From Prorocentrum cordatum (taxonomy: Eukaryota; Sar; Dinophyceae; Prorocentrales; Prorocentraceae), in assembly GCA_963575745.1 (NCBI GenBank), contig CAUYUJ010014203.1, forward strand, positions 298,125-362,124: 64,000 nt of DNA, in the 5' to 3' direction. This document shows, piece by piece, positions 43,553 through 52,785 of this stretch; the stretch's first letter is position 1; every line of letters starts with the position of its first letter. The notes beneath the pieces are model-generated. The model searched no databases, had not been told where the DNA came from, and saw only the letters and a program-made list of their open reading frames with translations. The position numbers were made by a program, and so were the translations under genes.

Positions 43553-43574
43553 CTTGAGCCAAAATGGCTACGGA
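43553..43574 (-). other. Intact 22-nt dinoflagellate spliced-leader sequence embedded in genomic DNA
   Basis: On the minus strand it starts TCCGTAGCC and ends TTTTGGCTCAAG, matching the conserved dinoflagellate leader over all 22 positions. It is not followed by the GT and Sm-site context expected of a spliced-leader RNA gene; it is followed by a second, truncated leader. It is therefore read as the 5' end of a processed mRNA copied into DNA, not as a leader RNA gene. Confidence 0.92.
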
Positions 43575-43591
43575 CCGCCTCGGAGGCTATC

Positions 43592-43840
43592 TTGAGCTAT
43601 CTTGACCCCATGCTGGGCCGTGTGGGGTGCATATTGGGGCCATCTTGGGCTCTCTTGAGGCCATCTTAGCGGTCTCACCCATCGTGGCCGTCTTGGAGGC
43701 CATCTAAGCACTCTTGGACCGGGATCGGGGGGTCCTGGAGCCCCGGTGCCGACATGGAGACAAATGGGGCCAGGCCCCCTCGGGGACCTGGAGCCCCTAT
43801 ATAGATGAAGAATCTGGGTGATGCACGCAGAGGTGGCAGC
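43592..43840. repeat. ~255-bp direct repeat R2
   Basis: Second copy of R1, about 1,090 bp away in the same orientation. It starts only about 18 bp beyond the 5' end of the spliced-leader sequence at 43574, so R1 and R2 bracket the leader-bearing insertion. Confidence 0.8.
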
Positions 43841-44360
43841 AGGATGGACCGAAAAGGGCACAGCGCACACGCATAAATAATGCAATGTCCACCGCGCAGG
43901 GCGGGACTCTGTGTGCCAGGCGTGGCCGTGCACGTGGCTTGTATGAGACACTCGACGTTCCCATCGACCTCAAACATGGTTAGGGAATTCCGAGCGTCGA
44001 CAACACTGACCTACGCTGGCAAGAGGAACGTATACATCAGCCATCAGCGATGGCACCGACGGCATCCGACCAACGACCGCGAAATAAAAAGCCCAACGCA
44101 GCGCCACCGACTCCATGCAACAAACACAACATCATGTTTTCCCCAACTATCCTGTGAGTGTTGGGTCCTCGTTTTGAAGAGACAACGCCACACGTCCCCT
44201 TACGTCACCTCACCTCCCGCCCTCCTCCCCCTCCTCCCTCCTGCCCCATCCTTGCGTCTGCCCTCATCAGTATGTGTCTCCCCCACCCAGCACAATGTTT
44301 CGCAGCCGCATCGAAAGCTGCACAGAACGCTTCAATGGCTGCTCTCGCATGCGTTCCCAA
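43841..44360. other. Mixed sequence with a segment shared with 57.7 kb; no supported gene
   Basis: 44145-44310 (TGTTGGGTCCTCGTTTTGAA, then CACCCAGCACA and TTTCGCAGCC) matches 57684-57806 in the same orientation, with internal CCT-rich length differences. The plus-strand frame across 43880-44240 has no motif. Confidence 0.5.
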
Positions 44361-44640
44361 AGGACGAGGAGGAGGAGGAGGAGGAGGAGGTGGACGAGCA
44401 GGAGGAGGAACTGGCATTCTTGTTGTTCGCACTGCTGGGCTCGTGGCCACAATGCGAGAGGCTGCGGCGCAACTCGCATGCTTGTGGCCCCAATCTGCAT
44501 TACAAAGGACGAGGAAGAGGAGGAGGACGAGGAGGAGGAGGAGGAACAGGAGGAGGAGAAGGAGGCGGAGGAGGAGGAGGAGGAGGAGGAGGAGGAGGAG
44601 GAGGAGGAGGAGGAGGAAAAAGAGGAGCAGACGCGAATAG
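44361..44640. repeat. (GGA)n tract, two blocks
   Basis: GGA/AGG runs at 44367-44410 and 44508-44625. PolyGlu, polyArg and polyGly frames are artefacts. Confidence 0.9.
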
Positions 44641-44739
44641 AGAACACAAGGCGAGCACACGCCACACTTCGACAGGGAACCCCCCTGCCCCCCCCCCCAA
44701 CCCACCCCACTCCCTCCCACAGGGGGGGGGGAGCCAAGG

Positions 44740-44930
44740 TAGACGCAGCGCGGCCTGCACGAAACACCCCGGTAAAGCGACAGGGGAGGCCCCAATGCGG
44801 CCTGCACGAAACCCCCCGGTAAAGCGGCAAGGGGTTCTAAGCCGCTGGCGGCACCCGGTGCGGGCTGCACGAAACGCCCCGGTAGTGCACGAACCCCCCC
44901 GGTAGTGCTGGGGGGGGGGTCTCGTGCCAC
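44740..44930. repeat. GCGGCCTGCACGAAAC..CCCCGGTAAAGCG repeat (about 4 units)
   Basis: Four imperfect units of 25-60 bp combine a GGCCTGCACGAAAC block with CCCCCCGGTA. No gene. Confidence 0.8.
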
Positions 44931-44943
44931 GGCCCACCGCCGA

Positions 44944-44958
44944 CATACATAATATATA

Positions 44959-45027
<69 letters not shown>

Positions 45028-45230
45028 AATCTATATGTGTACATATATTTGTACATATATATATATATATATATGTATGTGAGTGGGAACTTATGGGGTT
45101 ATTTGGCCTCTGTCTCTCTCTTTCTCTGTCCCTCTTTCTCTCCCTATCTCTCTCTCTCTCTCCCTCTCTTTTTTTTTTTTTTTCTCTCTCTCTCTCTCTT
45201 TTTCCCTCCCTCTCTCTCTCCCTCTCTCCG
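44944..45230. repeat. (TA)n tract followed by CT-rich tract
   Basis: 44944-45075 is TA repeat interrupted by AATATA steps. 45108-45228 is CTCTCT with an internal T14 run. A TATA-box call cannot be made from such sequence. Confidence 0.95.
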
Positions 45231-45430
45231 AAGAGGCACGAGAGCGGAAGAGCAACACTGGAATCGCTAAGAAGGGGTAGCGGAGAACGACGACGACGAC
45301 GTTCTCGCTTTGTGCGATACAATCGAAGTACGAGTCTGCGTACCCAAATGGTGACCAAACGTCTCACACTACTACTGCTCTATGGGTGCAGCACGATGCG
45401 AATTCTGCCGGCAGGCTTTCTATATCCTCC

Positions 45431-46132
45431 TCATTTTTTGCCTCTGCTGTTCTTCAGATGGAATTCCTTTACAGCGTTCAACGCCTTCTGCTTTGACCAG
45501 TGATACCCCAAATGGTTTTCAACCCCGTTAGCCCATGCGTAAGCCCTGTATTTGCCGTTCTTCATCTGCGTGACGCCCCTGCTCCGCCGCTTCTTCATCG
45601 CAGCGACATCGAGGCCACGCTTCATCTTCGACAGAGCCTTAGCCGCTGCTGCAACTGATTTATAGCGCTTGTCCCATGATCCAATATATTGTGTAGTAGT
45701 CCCATTCCAAATACGCACCTGCCACGATTTCCCCACCTTCTGGATGTTTGCCCTCTGGTTCCGTTTGTTGGCTTTCACTGCTTTCTCTAATTTGTCTGCA
45801 GCGAGACATAAGAACACTACGAGGTCATGTATGCTAAACCAAGTGCCACTGTGCTTCCGGATGGCGCTGCATATATCTAGCGCTTCCTGAAAAGATTCCT
45901 TCGTCAAGCCAATGGTTTTAATCGCGTGTTTAGGGCCCGTACCCATACCTGTAACTGAGAGCTCCCAACAAGCAAGCGTAGGTGGAAGACGACGGTCCAA
46001 GAAGACAGAAATGAAACGCACCAAATGACGCCGCATATATTTTTGAAAGCCTCCATTCTCTGCCGATAAGCTGTACGGCCCCAAGATCAAAGGTGTAACT
46101 GCATCAACAGCAGCGAACGTAGGCTCGGCCAT
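45431..46132 (-). CDS. Protein with two AP2-like DNA-binding segments (C-terminal frame)
   Basis: A 233-residue frame from ATG 46132. The N-terminal 115 residues are of unknown type. Residues about 130-175 read 'KSWQVRIWNGTTTQYIGSW' and 'KSVAAAAKALSKMK', and 205-228 'NGKYRAYAWANGVENHLGYH' and 'KQKALNAVKEF'. A Trp/Tyr-rich three-strand segment followed by an Ala-rich helix is the AP2/integrase-like DNA-binding fold plan, here in two copies. It ends in a basic tail. Base use is less GC-rich than the other genes, suggesting a different age or source. The neighbouring frame at 46604-46146 ends at 46146 in another phase, and 'ACNVIAD' is readable just upstream of this ATG, so the two are probably one gene split by a one-base shift. 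Confidence 0.55.
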   Translation of the reverse strand: MAEPTFAAVDAVTPLILGPYSLSAENGGFQKYMRRHLVRFISVFLDRRLPPTLACWELSVTGMGTGPKHAIKTIGLTKESFQEALDICSAIRKHSGTWFSIHDLVVFLCLAADKLEKAVKANKRNQRANIQKVGKSWQVRIWNGTTTQYIGSWDKRYKSVAAAAKALSKMKRGLDVAAMKKRRSRGVTQMKNGKYRAYAWANGVENHLGYHWSKQKALNAVKEFHLKNSRGKK

Positions 46133-46145
46133 GTCAGCGATTACG

Positions 46146-46604
46146 TTACATGCCTTGAACAGCTGTTTCGAAAAAAGGCACTAGGTTCTCCCAGCATCTC
46201 ACACCACCTGGGACCTGGTATGGAAAACTCGTAGCCCCCTCGTACGCAGTAGCGGCATCCAATCCATCCTGAAGCAAATCCTGCACCCGTGGCCACCAAG
46301 TACGACCAGAGATAGAAGGCAACGTCTGAAAATCCATGCTGTGCAGAACATGGACAGCGGCACTCCTATAATAAAGTCCATGTAGGAAGGACCCGGTGAA
46401 AATCTTGAATGCAGGACTCCCTGGCAGTCGCCGACAGGCGCTACGTAAAGCCACAAAGGCGTCCCGAACCTCCAAACAATTCAAATCTGGGTTGGCCTTC
46501 CATACCTTGACAACCAGTCCAATAGTCGCGGTTAAGCTGCCTTCGTTCTGAGCATGGGTCGAGGTTAAGCTGACGAGAAGAATCAGCAAGCGAACCATGT
46601 TCAT
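46146..46604 (-). pseudogene. Signal-peptide-bearing N-terminal part of the AP2-like gene
   Basis: ATG at 46604 gives 'MNMVRLLILLVSLTSTHAQ', a clear signal-peptide pattern (short basic start, hydrophobic core, Ala-x-Ala-like cleavage region). The remaining 130 residues are non-repetitive ('NCLEVRDAFVALRSACRRL', 'TWWPRVQDLLQDGLDAAT') and of unknown family. The frame stops at 46146, while coding sense resumes in another phase within about 15 bases. I read this as a frameshifted gene (or assembly error). A secreted leader on an AP2-like protein is unexpected and could mean organelle targeting. Confidence 0.5.
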
Positions 46605-46659
46605 CGGCGGCAACTTTCTGGAGAATTGGGCTGGATGTCTTGAGCTACATGGCACCGGG

Positions 46660-46990
46660 TATTGTTGTTTGTTTGTTTGTTTGTCGTGGTTTGTTTGTTT
46701 GTTGTTTGTCGTGTTTTGGTTGTTTGTTGTTTGTTTGTTTGTCGTGGTGTGTTTGTTTGTTGTCTGTCGTGGTTTATTTGTTTTTGTTTATGTGTGTGTC
46801 GTGGTCTGTTTGTCGTGATTTGTTTGTCGTGGTTTGTTTGTTTGTCGTGGTTTGTTTGTTGTCAGTGTTTTTCCGTTGTCGTGGATAGTTTGTCGTGGTT
46901 TGTCTGCCTGTTGTGGTTTGTATGTGGTCGTGGTGTGTTTGTTTGTCGTGGTTTGTTTGTTTTTGTTTTTTTGCTACCGTGGTTCTTTGT
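46660..46990. repeat. (GTTTGTTTGTCGTGG)n repeat
   Basis: Degenerate units of TTTG with CGTGG every 12-25 bases. It is the reverse complement of the repeats at 47040-47215, 47443-47495 and 56865-56995. Confidence 0.95.
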
Positions 46991-47039
46991 TTCTGTTGCA
47001 AGACGCCTCTGCACACAGGTTAAACAATACTAGCACGCA

Positions 47040-47215
47040 TGGCAACGAACAAACAGAAACAAACAAACCACGACAAACAAGCCCACCACGACTACATGCA
47101 AACCACGACAATCAAACAAACCATGACAAACTATCCATGATAACGGAAACTAGCAGCGACAACAAACAAACCACGACAAACAAACAAACCACGACAACAA
47201 ATAGAGTACGATATA
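47040..47215. repeat. (CAAACAAACCACGA)n repeat, inverse of the preceding block
   Basis: Together with 46660-46990 it makes a large inverted repeat around a ~50-bp centre that would fold into a long imperfect stem. Confidence 0.95.
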
Positions 47216-47455
47216 CGAAGAAACCACGTCTGAGGGCGGGGAGATCCTCAACCAGGTGTTCGAGGGCGCTCAGAACATCTGGGGGTCCAGCCTCCCTCCC
47301 TCCCTCAACCGATTCCCTCCTGCTCCTCCTCTTCCTCCTCCTCCCCCACTTCTCCGGACGCCCAGCCTCCCGCCCTCCCACCAACTGCCTCTTCCTTCTC
47401 CTCCTCCTCCTCCTCCTCCTCCTCCTCCTCCTCCTCCTCCTACTACAAACAAACC
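47190..47455. repeat. ~260-bp flanking direct repeat, left copy
   Basis: Runs from ACGACAACAAATAGAGTACG through TCTGAGGGCGGGGAGATCCT, CAGAACATCTGGG, CAGCCTCCCTCCC, CAACCGATTCCCT, CTTCTCCGGA(C/T)GCCCAGCC, to CCGCCCTCCCAC and a CCT run, then the CACGCGAATAAAAC word at about 47520. The right copy (56978-57240) has the same order and orientation with roughly 85% identity outside the CCT run. Confidence 0.85.
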
Positions 47456-47920
47456 ACGACAAACAAACGCACCGCGAGTACACACAAACCACGACGAGCA
47501 ACCGCACCCGCGCGCGGCTCACGCGAATAAAACTCCCCCTTTTCCTCCTCAGTCTTCCTCCTCCGCCCCCCATCCTCCTTCCTCCTCCTCTTCCCTCCTC
47601 CCTTCCCCTCAGTCCTGCTCCCCCCCCCCCCGTGGGGCGGATGGTGATGACGACAAATATGGCGCAATGCGAATAGTGCATTTTTCTGCGAAGGGGAGCG
47701 CGCCGCACTTCCAAAGGCACACGTCGCACGCATCGGAGATCCGCTCAGCGGACTCGACGCTTTGTGAAGACAGTCCGCTTCATTTTTTTTTTGTTTTTTT
47801 GCATGTCTTTTTCACGACTACGCTGGCTGCAGGGCGCTTGCTGACGATCCTGCGGGGGACCCGCTTCGCCTTCAGCAGCGCTGCTGTCCTCAGCCGCTCG
47901 TCCCTCGATGGCAAAGTCGC
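47456..47920. other. 3' flank of the giant minus-strand gene
   Basis: A short CAAACAAACCACGA block, a CACGCGAATAAAAC word and CCT-rich sequence, then about 280 bp of mixed sequence. No gene supported. Confidence 0.5.
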
Positions 47921-50017
47921 TTAGGCTTGTGCTCCCCCACTGTCAGGCGTCAGCTCTTTTGCCCAGTCTGCCCATGAGCGTAGGGGAAAGTCCATCGTCG
48001 CCGCCGCAGCCGACAATATGGTTTTCTGGTCCAGCTGGCGCAGGCCGGGGGAGTACGCAGCAGCATTGTGCGAAATCAACTTGCCCAAACAGTTAACGTC
48101 CAACTGAAGCTGCAAAGTAGAGGCATACAGTTCGGGCTGATTTCGAAACCAAGCGTTCACCTCATGATGGAGGCTCTCGCTCTGAGCAGTCCCGGCGCTC
48201 AGTAGCGAACGGATAGAGCTCGGCGCAGCGTGTCTGCACCTCTGGTTGTTTAAATACCACTCGGCCCGACTGGCGGCGGCAGCGCGCCATATCACTTTCG
48301 CCGGCGTCTGGGAATTCACGTGGGTCTTGCGTTCGACCTCCGCCCAGAACAACGCGGTCAAAGATGCGAGGGCTGCGATGAACTCGAAGCGCGTCATATA
48401 CGGTTTATTCGGGTCGATGCTGGCGTGAATACGCTGCGCCTCGGGCATGGGAAGCGTTCCGAACTCTACGTGGGCCCGTGCGTGCGCCTCTGGATGGGTC
48501 AGCTCTACGCCCCCATCACCGCGATGCGGCGGCCCCCAAGACCCTGCGTTGAAAGACGTGTCCACCTTGTTTAGCTTGTGCATGATAATTCTGAGGTGCT
48601 GCGAACCAGCTGTCCGCTTGCGGTAGTGCGCCTGGAGATGCACGATCACCAAGTGCACTGAGTCCAGGCAGAGGAACGTTAACTCAGGGAACACCCTCCG
48701 CAAGGTCGCGAACATCAGATTCGAAGGGTCATCTGAAAAGATTGCGACCACTTGCTGACGATAATCCTGGGGGAAGTGGCCGGCCAGAGCGTCGCTAACA
48801 TGGTTGGTCGCCTCACTTCGGATTAACCGCATCCCGAGCACTGCACCCGTGCGACCTCGCGCTGTCAGGACCGACCGCTTGGCTTCCTCCTCGGGGAGCG
48901 CAGCGGCTTCTTTCTTCGCGCGGCTTGCCCTGTAGTTGGCTTGGCCTTTCAGGGACATTGCGACCCGCACCGCAGCGTCGATGGACATGTGTGTGAACTC
49001 GCTGTGCTCGCAACATTGCGTGATAAGCCTCTCCTTGGTGCCTTGCGCGTGCGGGGACGTCATGATGTCCTCAAGTACTGCTGCAGTCGTCTTTGGGTGT
49101 CTCGGGAAGAGATGCCAGAGGGGGTTGTGACCGCGGACGCACACCTGGACCAACCTGTCGCGGATGGGGCGCAAGCGGCCATGCTCCGTCAAGGAGAATT
49201 CCAAGAATAAGTTCGCGAAGCCCCGCGTGTAATATACGTTTCCCACCCGCCGTGCGTCCCGCCGAATGTCTTCACCTCCGTTGTAGAAAAAAGTCGGCCC
49301 AGTGTTGTCCAATAGGAAACAGAGATCTCTGTCAGTCGTCCTGTCGGTGCGCGTTGCCAGCGCATGCTCAGGAAAGCATCCGCGGATGATGCTGGCTGAA
49401 TCCTGTAGGTAGGACGTCCTGGCGCGGCCTGACAGGCAGTCGTCCTCGAACAAAGCCGTGAGGGCCTTTAGCTGTCTGGCTCCCCCTGGTACGTACTTGG
49501 GCAAGTCAGCGTTGCGGTCGCCCAGCTCCTTGGGCCAGTGGTGCTTATCAAGGTGGTCCTTCAGCCGCTTGCGCAAGGTGCTCTGGCTCTTGTCGCCAAC
49601 GGCCTTCCTCGGACACAACGGGCATCGCATCGAAGAGGTAGCATCACGCGCGCACGCGCACGGCGGCCGCGCAGAGATCTTCCTGTTGGAGAGGAACTGT
49701 TCGGTGACATGCCGGATCTCATCAGACAAGATCTTGGACAGCGCCTTGTGCACGTGCACCGCTGCCTCGTCGTTCTCGTCGGCCACGTCAGGGCAATCGA
49801 CCCGCGCCTCTATCGGCTTACCCTCCTCCGAAAGATCGCACGCCGCAGCGCCCTGCGACGCCGCGGCGTCGCCGTCGGCACAGCGCTCGTCAGGTTGGTG
49901 GCCCGCGCCCCCTGCGCGAAGATCGAGCAGTCGAACTTGGCGTGGAGGAGTGGCGACATTGGGGTGCACCTCGAAGATGAGAATCATCTTCCTGTCCAGG
50001 CTGCCCGCAATGCGCTC
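47921..50017 (-). CDS. MULE-like DDE transposase region with C2H2-type finger (exon 5 of giant gene)
   Basis: A 698-codon exon after the CAG acceptor at 50018-50020, opening 'ERIAGSLDRKMILIFEV'. Near 49615-49545 'MRCPLCPRK' and 'LKDHLDKHHW' form a C2H2/BED-type zinc finger. Around 48800-48640 the order 'ARGRTGAVLGMRLIRSE', 'VVAIFSDDPSNLMFATLRRV' and 'FLCLDSVHLVIVHL' fits MULE/FAR1-type transposases: beta-strand, Asp-containing strand before an FP, then C-x-x-x-H. The rest is helical and Trp/His-containing, ending 'FPLRSWADWAKEL' before the stop. Joining to exon 4 at a GC donor (50123) is phase-correct, so helicase and transposase parts appear to be one reading frame. No stops or frameshifts seen in this exon. 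Confidence 0.65.
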   Translation of the reverse strand, partial: ERIAGSLDRKMILIFEVHPNVATPPRQVRLLDLRAGGAGHQPDERCADGDAAASQGAAACDLSEEGKPIEARVDCPDVADENDEAAVHVHKALSKILSDEIRHVTEQFLSNRKISARPPCACARDATSSMRCPLCPRKAVGDKSQSTLRKRLKDHLDKHHWPKELGDRNADLPKYVPGGARQLKALTALFEDDCLSGRARTSYLQDSASIIRGCFPEHALATRTDRTTDRDLCFLLDNTGPTFFYNGGEDIRRDARRVGNVYYTRGFANLFLEFSLTEHGRLRPIRDRLVQVCVRGHNPLWHLFPRHPKTTAAVLEDIMTSPHAQGTKERLITQCCEHSEFTHMSIDAAVRVAMSLKGQANYRASRAKKEAAALPEEEAKRSVLTARGRTGAVLGMRLIRSEATNHVSDALAGHFPQDYRQQVVAIFSDDPSNLMFATLRRVFPELTFLCLDSVHLVIVHLQAHYRKRTAGSQHLRIIMHKLNKVDTSFNAGSWGPPHRGDGGVELTHPEAHARAHVEFGTLPMPEAQRIHASIDPNKPYMTRFEFIAALASLTALFWAEVERKTHVNSQTPAKVIWRAAAASRAEWYLNNQRCRHAAPSSIRSLLSAGTAQSESLHHEVNAWFRNQPELYASTLQLQLDVNCLGKLISHNAAAYSPGLRQLDQKTILSAAAATMDFPLRSWADWAKELTPDSGGAQA

Positions 50018-50123
50018 CTGGTGGGAACAGAAAGAAAAGGGGCAATGTTTTAGGGGCGCTGACGCTCGCAGAGAATTTTTCTCGCGACGACTCTGCGACA
50101 GCAGGGAGGGGGCGGGGGCTGGC
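50018..50123 (-). other. Short intron with probable GC donor
   Basis: Minus strand begins GCCAGCCCC and ends CTGTTCCCACCAG. It is about 106 nt long. It gives the in-frame junction 'FKDWPQR' to 'ERIAGSL'. Without splicing the exon 4 frame would run on into unrelated sequence to 49890. Confidence 0.6.
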
Positions 50124-52785
50124 GCGCTGCGGCCAGTCCTTGAAGTCGTCGTGAGTCATCTGGAAGCTCTTGTCTGCATCAGTGATGACGACGTCGCCCG
50201 CAGTTACCTGCGTCGCCATGCAGTGAGGCATTCCCGACGTCTCGCAGTGAACGAGGTACTCCACCCCAGTGCTGAGTGCGTCTGGCGCGGCGAGGCGCAG
50301 ACCCAGATGAAAATGTTCAGCGCGTATGCGATAAGACCGCGACTTTGTCATCGCCACGCCCTCGCTGGCCTCCGACGGCGTGTCCAACGATTCCAGGAAG
50401 GCCTGGGCGGCGTCAGCGCCGATGGAGAGGCGCGCCAAACAAAGCCCAATGCAGTTGCCAAGCTTGTAGAATATGTTGTGTAAACGAGGGGCATCGCCCG
50501 CGGGGCCACTGGAAACCCAGTTCTGGAAGCATCGATGGTTTTTGATCGCGAACTCGACGTGATACCCAGTCGCATCCTGTGCGTATTGCTCGCGCTCCCT
50601 CAAGAAAACCTCAGCGTCGGAAATGCCGATGGCGTACTCGTCTGGAGAAGTTGCGCGCGCGATAGAGCTCATCGTGTCTTGCTCCGCGCGGACTCCGTCG
50701 TAGTGCAAAGACATGTGGCCCTTGTTGTACTGTAAAAGGTATTCAACGAGATTATCCAATATGTAGTCCTCGCACCCCATCCACAAATGAGAAGCCACTC
50801 TCCTGTCTGGGTTCTCGACGTCGGCGTCGCCCTTCAATTGCTCGAAGACGCTGGGCAGAGCTGTTGCTGCTAGGCTTCGCCACCACCTCCCCACCTGCTT
50901 ATGTCTCTGCAGGTATTCATTACCACTGAAGCGCGGCGGGATCTCCCCGCCCTCGAAGACCTGATTGAGGATCTCTCTGCCCACTACTTCCGGAACCCCC
51001 AGTGATCCTGTGCAAATGCGGCCGCGGTTGTACTGCAATTCCTTCAGGTGGGCTACCTCTGGTGCCCACGTCGCGCTGTCCGCGAGACCCAAGCGCCCGA
51101 TAATCTGAGGAATTAAGCAGAACTTCGCGTTCTTCATGTCCACGTCGATAGTATGCGGTAGCGTCGCCACCTGCATGAGTCGCTGCATGTGCTGTGCCGC
51201 CGTGCCGCTGGCGTGCTTCCTGGATCTCCACTTACGAGTTCGCCTGTAATTGACCGTTTGCTTGTGCATGCCGGCGTCGGAACCCTTCGCTGCCAACCTT
51301 CTCCGTTTTGCCGGGGATCCCTCTTGCGATTCCCGCGATCGCGGCTCAGCCTCGCCACGCGCCCCCTCAGGGAGCAAAACTCGAGAAAAGTAACTGATGT
51401 GGCGCTCCAGTTCGATATATTTATCGAGTTGATCTTGGTAGTGGTGCAGAACGGCGGGGTCGTCGGTTTTCTCTGTGCCACCTCCCGCGGGCTTCGCCCC
51501 CGCGCGCTCCGCAGTGGACTCATCCTCTGTTTTTTCCGCGTCTTTCTTTCTGCCGCTGCCTTTCCCTCTACCCCTGCCTCCCCTGCCGCTAGGCCTACCT
51601 GCCTTGCCGCTCTTGGAGGGGAGAGAGTCGAGGTGTTGTATAAGCAGGCCGAGGTCCATCTCCCTCGCAATGCACCCGTGGAACACGCGCTTGAAATTTG
51701 TTGCATCGTGCCGCTCGGTGAAAGAGCTGAGGGGGTCGTCGGCCTTCAGGGGCGGGCGCAGCACGTCGGCGTCCTTGACGAGGGGCATGCGGGGAAGCAA
51801 GTGTCCCTCCGCACGCGGTGAAATTACATGTGGACTCCCCTTAAGGGATTGCCAGCACTTGGCTTTCGTGTACGTACCAGGTAAGCCAGGAGGAAGCCTC
51901 ATGGCCACGAAGTACCCGTGCGTCAGGGCTTGAGCATTGCCAGGCAGTCTCTTGTCGCGGAAGAATTCCACGGAGTAATGCCAAGCAATCTTCTTGAGTT
52001 CGTTGGCGCCGTTGTCTTCGATCTCCTGGGGCGCCGTGACCACGGCCGACTCCAATGGTGAGCCGGTTTTGTCGCCGCCACTCCGCGGAGGAAGAGAGCA
52101 AGCTTGGCGTATGTATTTATCAGTTACTCCACTGTCCCCACCGCGCGTCGTGTACTCCTCCACGATGCGACTGCAATCCTTTTCCGAATTGTTCACGGAT
52201 AAGACTTGCTGGATTCTGAGTCCAGCAACTGCCCCTCCAGGACTCGCCAGGAAATCTTTGGCATCTTCTTCTCGCTTGAAGATTCCGCACAAATCGTGGT
52301 CGGCGAGGTTGCGCTCCAAGAACAAAGGCTCGAATAACTTTGCGTAGATGCGAACAACGGCGCACCGCCTGAAGATAGACTCGTAATTCGTCTCGGTAGT
52401 GTCATCGAACTTGAACAGCCGATTGCACTCGATGCGCTTCCAGCCTATAACGTGGCACAGGCGAGTGATAATGGCGTACGGCAGCCGCCCTGAAATCCCT
52501 TCACCCGTCACAAACTTTTTGATGAGATCATCTCGCAAGGACTGCTTGTTGCCCGTGGGTTTCTCTTGCCCCGAGAAGATGAAACCCCCCATGGGCAGTT
52601 CCACGGTCTTCCGCAATTCGTCGTCGCTGTAGAAGACGTTCGGGTCGTAGTATCGGTGGCCCAGCGGGTGCGTGGCTGCCAGGTGCGCCGTGAACAGAGA
52701 TAGCCCCACGCCTCCAGGCCCGAGGAAAAACGCAATCTGGTTGACGTTCCTCCCGCGTTTCGCAAGCTCGATGCAGGCCTAAACA
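50124..52785 (-). CDS. D5/SF3-type helicase-like region (exon 4 of giant gene)
   Basis: About 887 codons with no stop. It opens 'ACIELAKRGRNVNQIAFFLG' and immediately has 'GPGGVGLSLF', where a Walker A lysine would be expected but Leu is found. It continues with 'MGGFIFSGQEKP' (Walker B-like strand), 'LIKKFVTGEGISGRLPYAI' and 'WKRIECNRLF', then 'IFRRCAVVRI'. That order (P-loop, acidic strand, R-x-PYA, Asn-rich strand, paired Arg) is the plan of poxvirus D5/NCLDV-type superfamily 3 primase-helicases. Downstream are a basic Gly-rich linker (about 51590-51510) and a long C-terminal domain of unknown function ('MSLHYDGVRAEQDTMSS', 'GVEYLVHCETSGMPHCMA'). The missing lysine argues for altered or lost ATP hydrolysis. 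Confidence 0.6.

Noticed and set aside
43553-43574. Spliced-leader RNA gene
   Set aside because: The leader is followed by a relict leader rather than a GT donor and Sm-type site, so it is a processed-mRNA relic.
42497-43840. LTR retrotransposon defined by R1 and R2
   Set aside because: No TG...CA termini, primer-binding site, polypurine tract or reverse transcriptase; listed only as a direct-repeat pair.
44944-45075. TATA boxes in TA-rich tracts
   Set aside because: Long (TA)n microsatellite; dinoflagellate promoters are not known to rely on a canonical TATA box, and no gene starts nearby.
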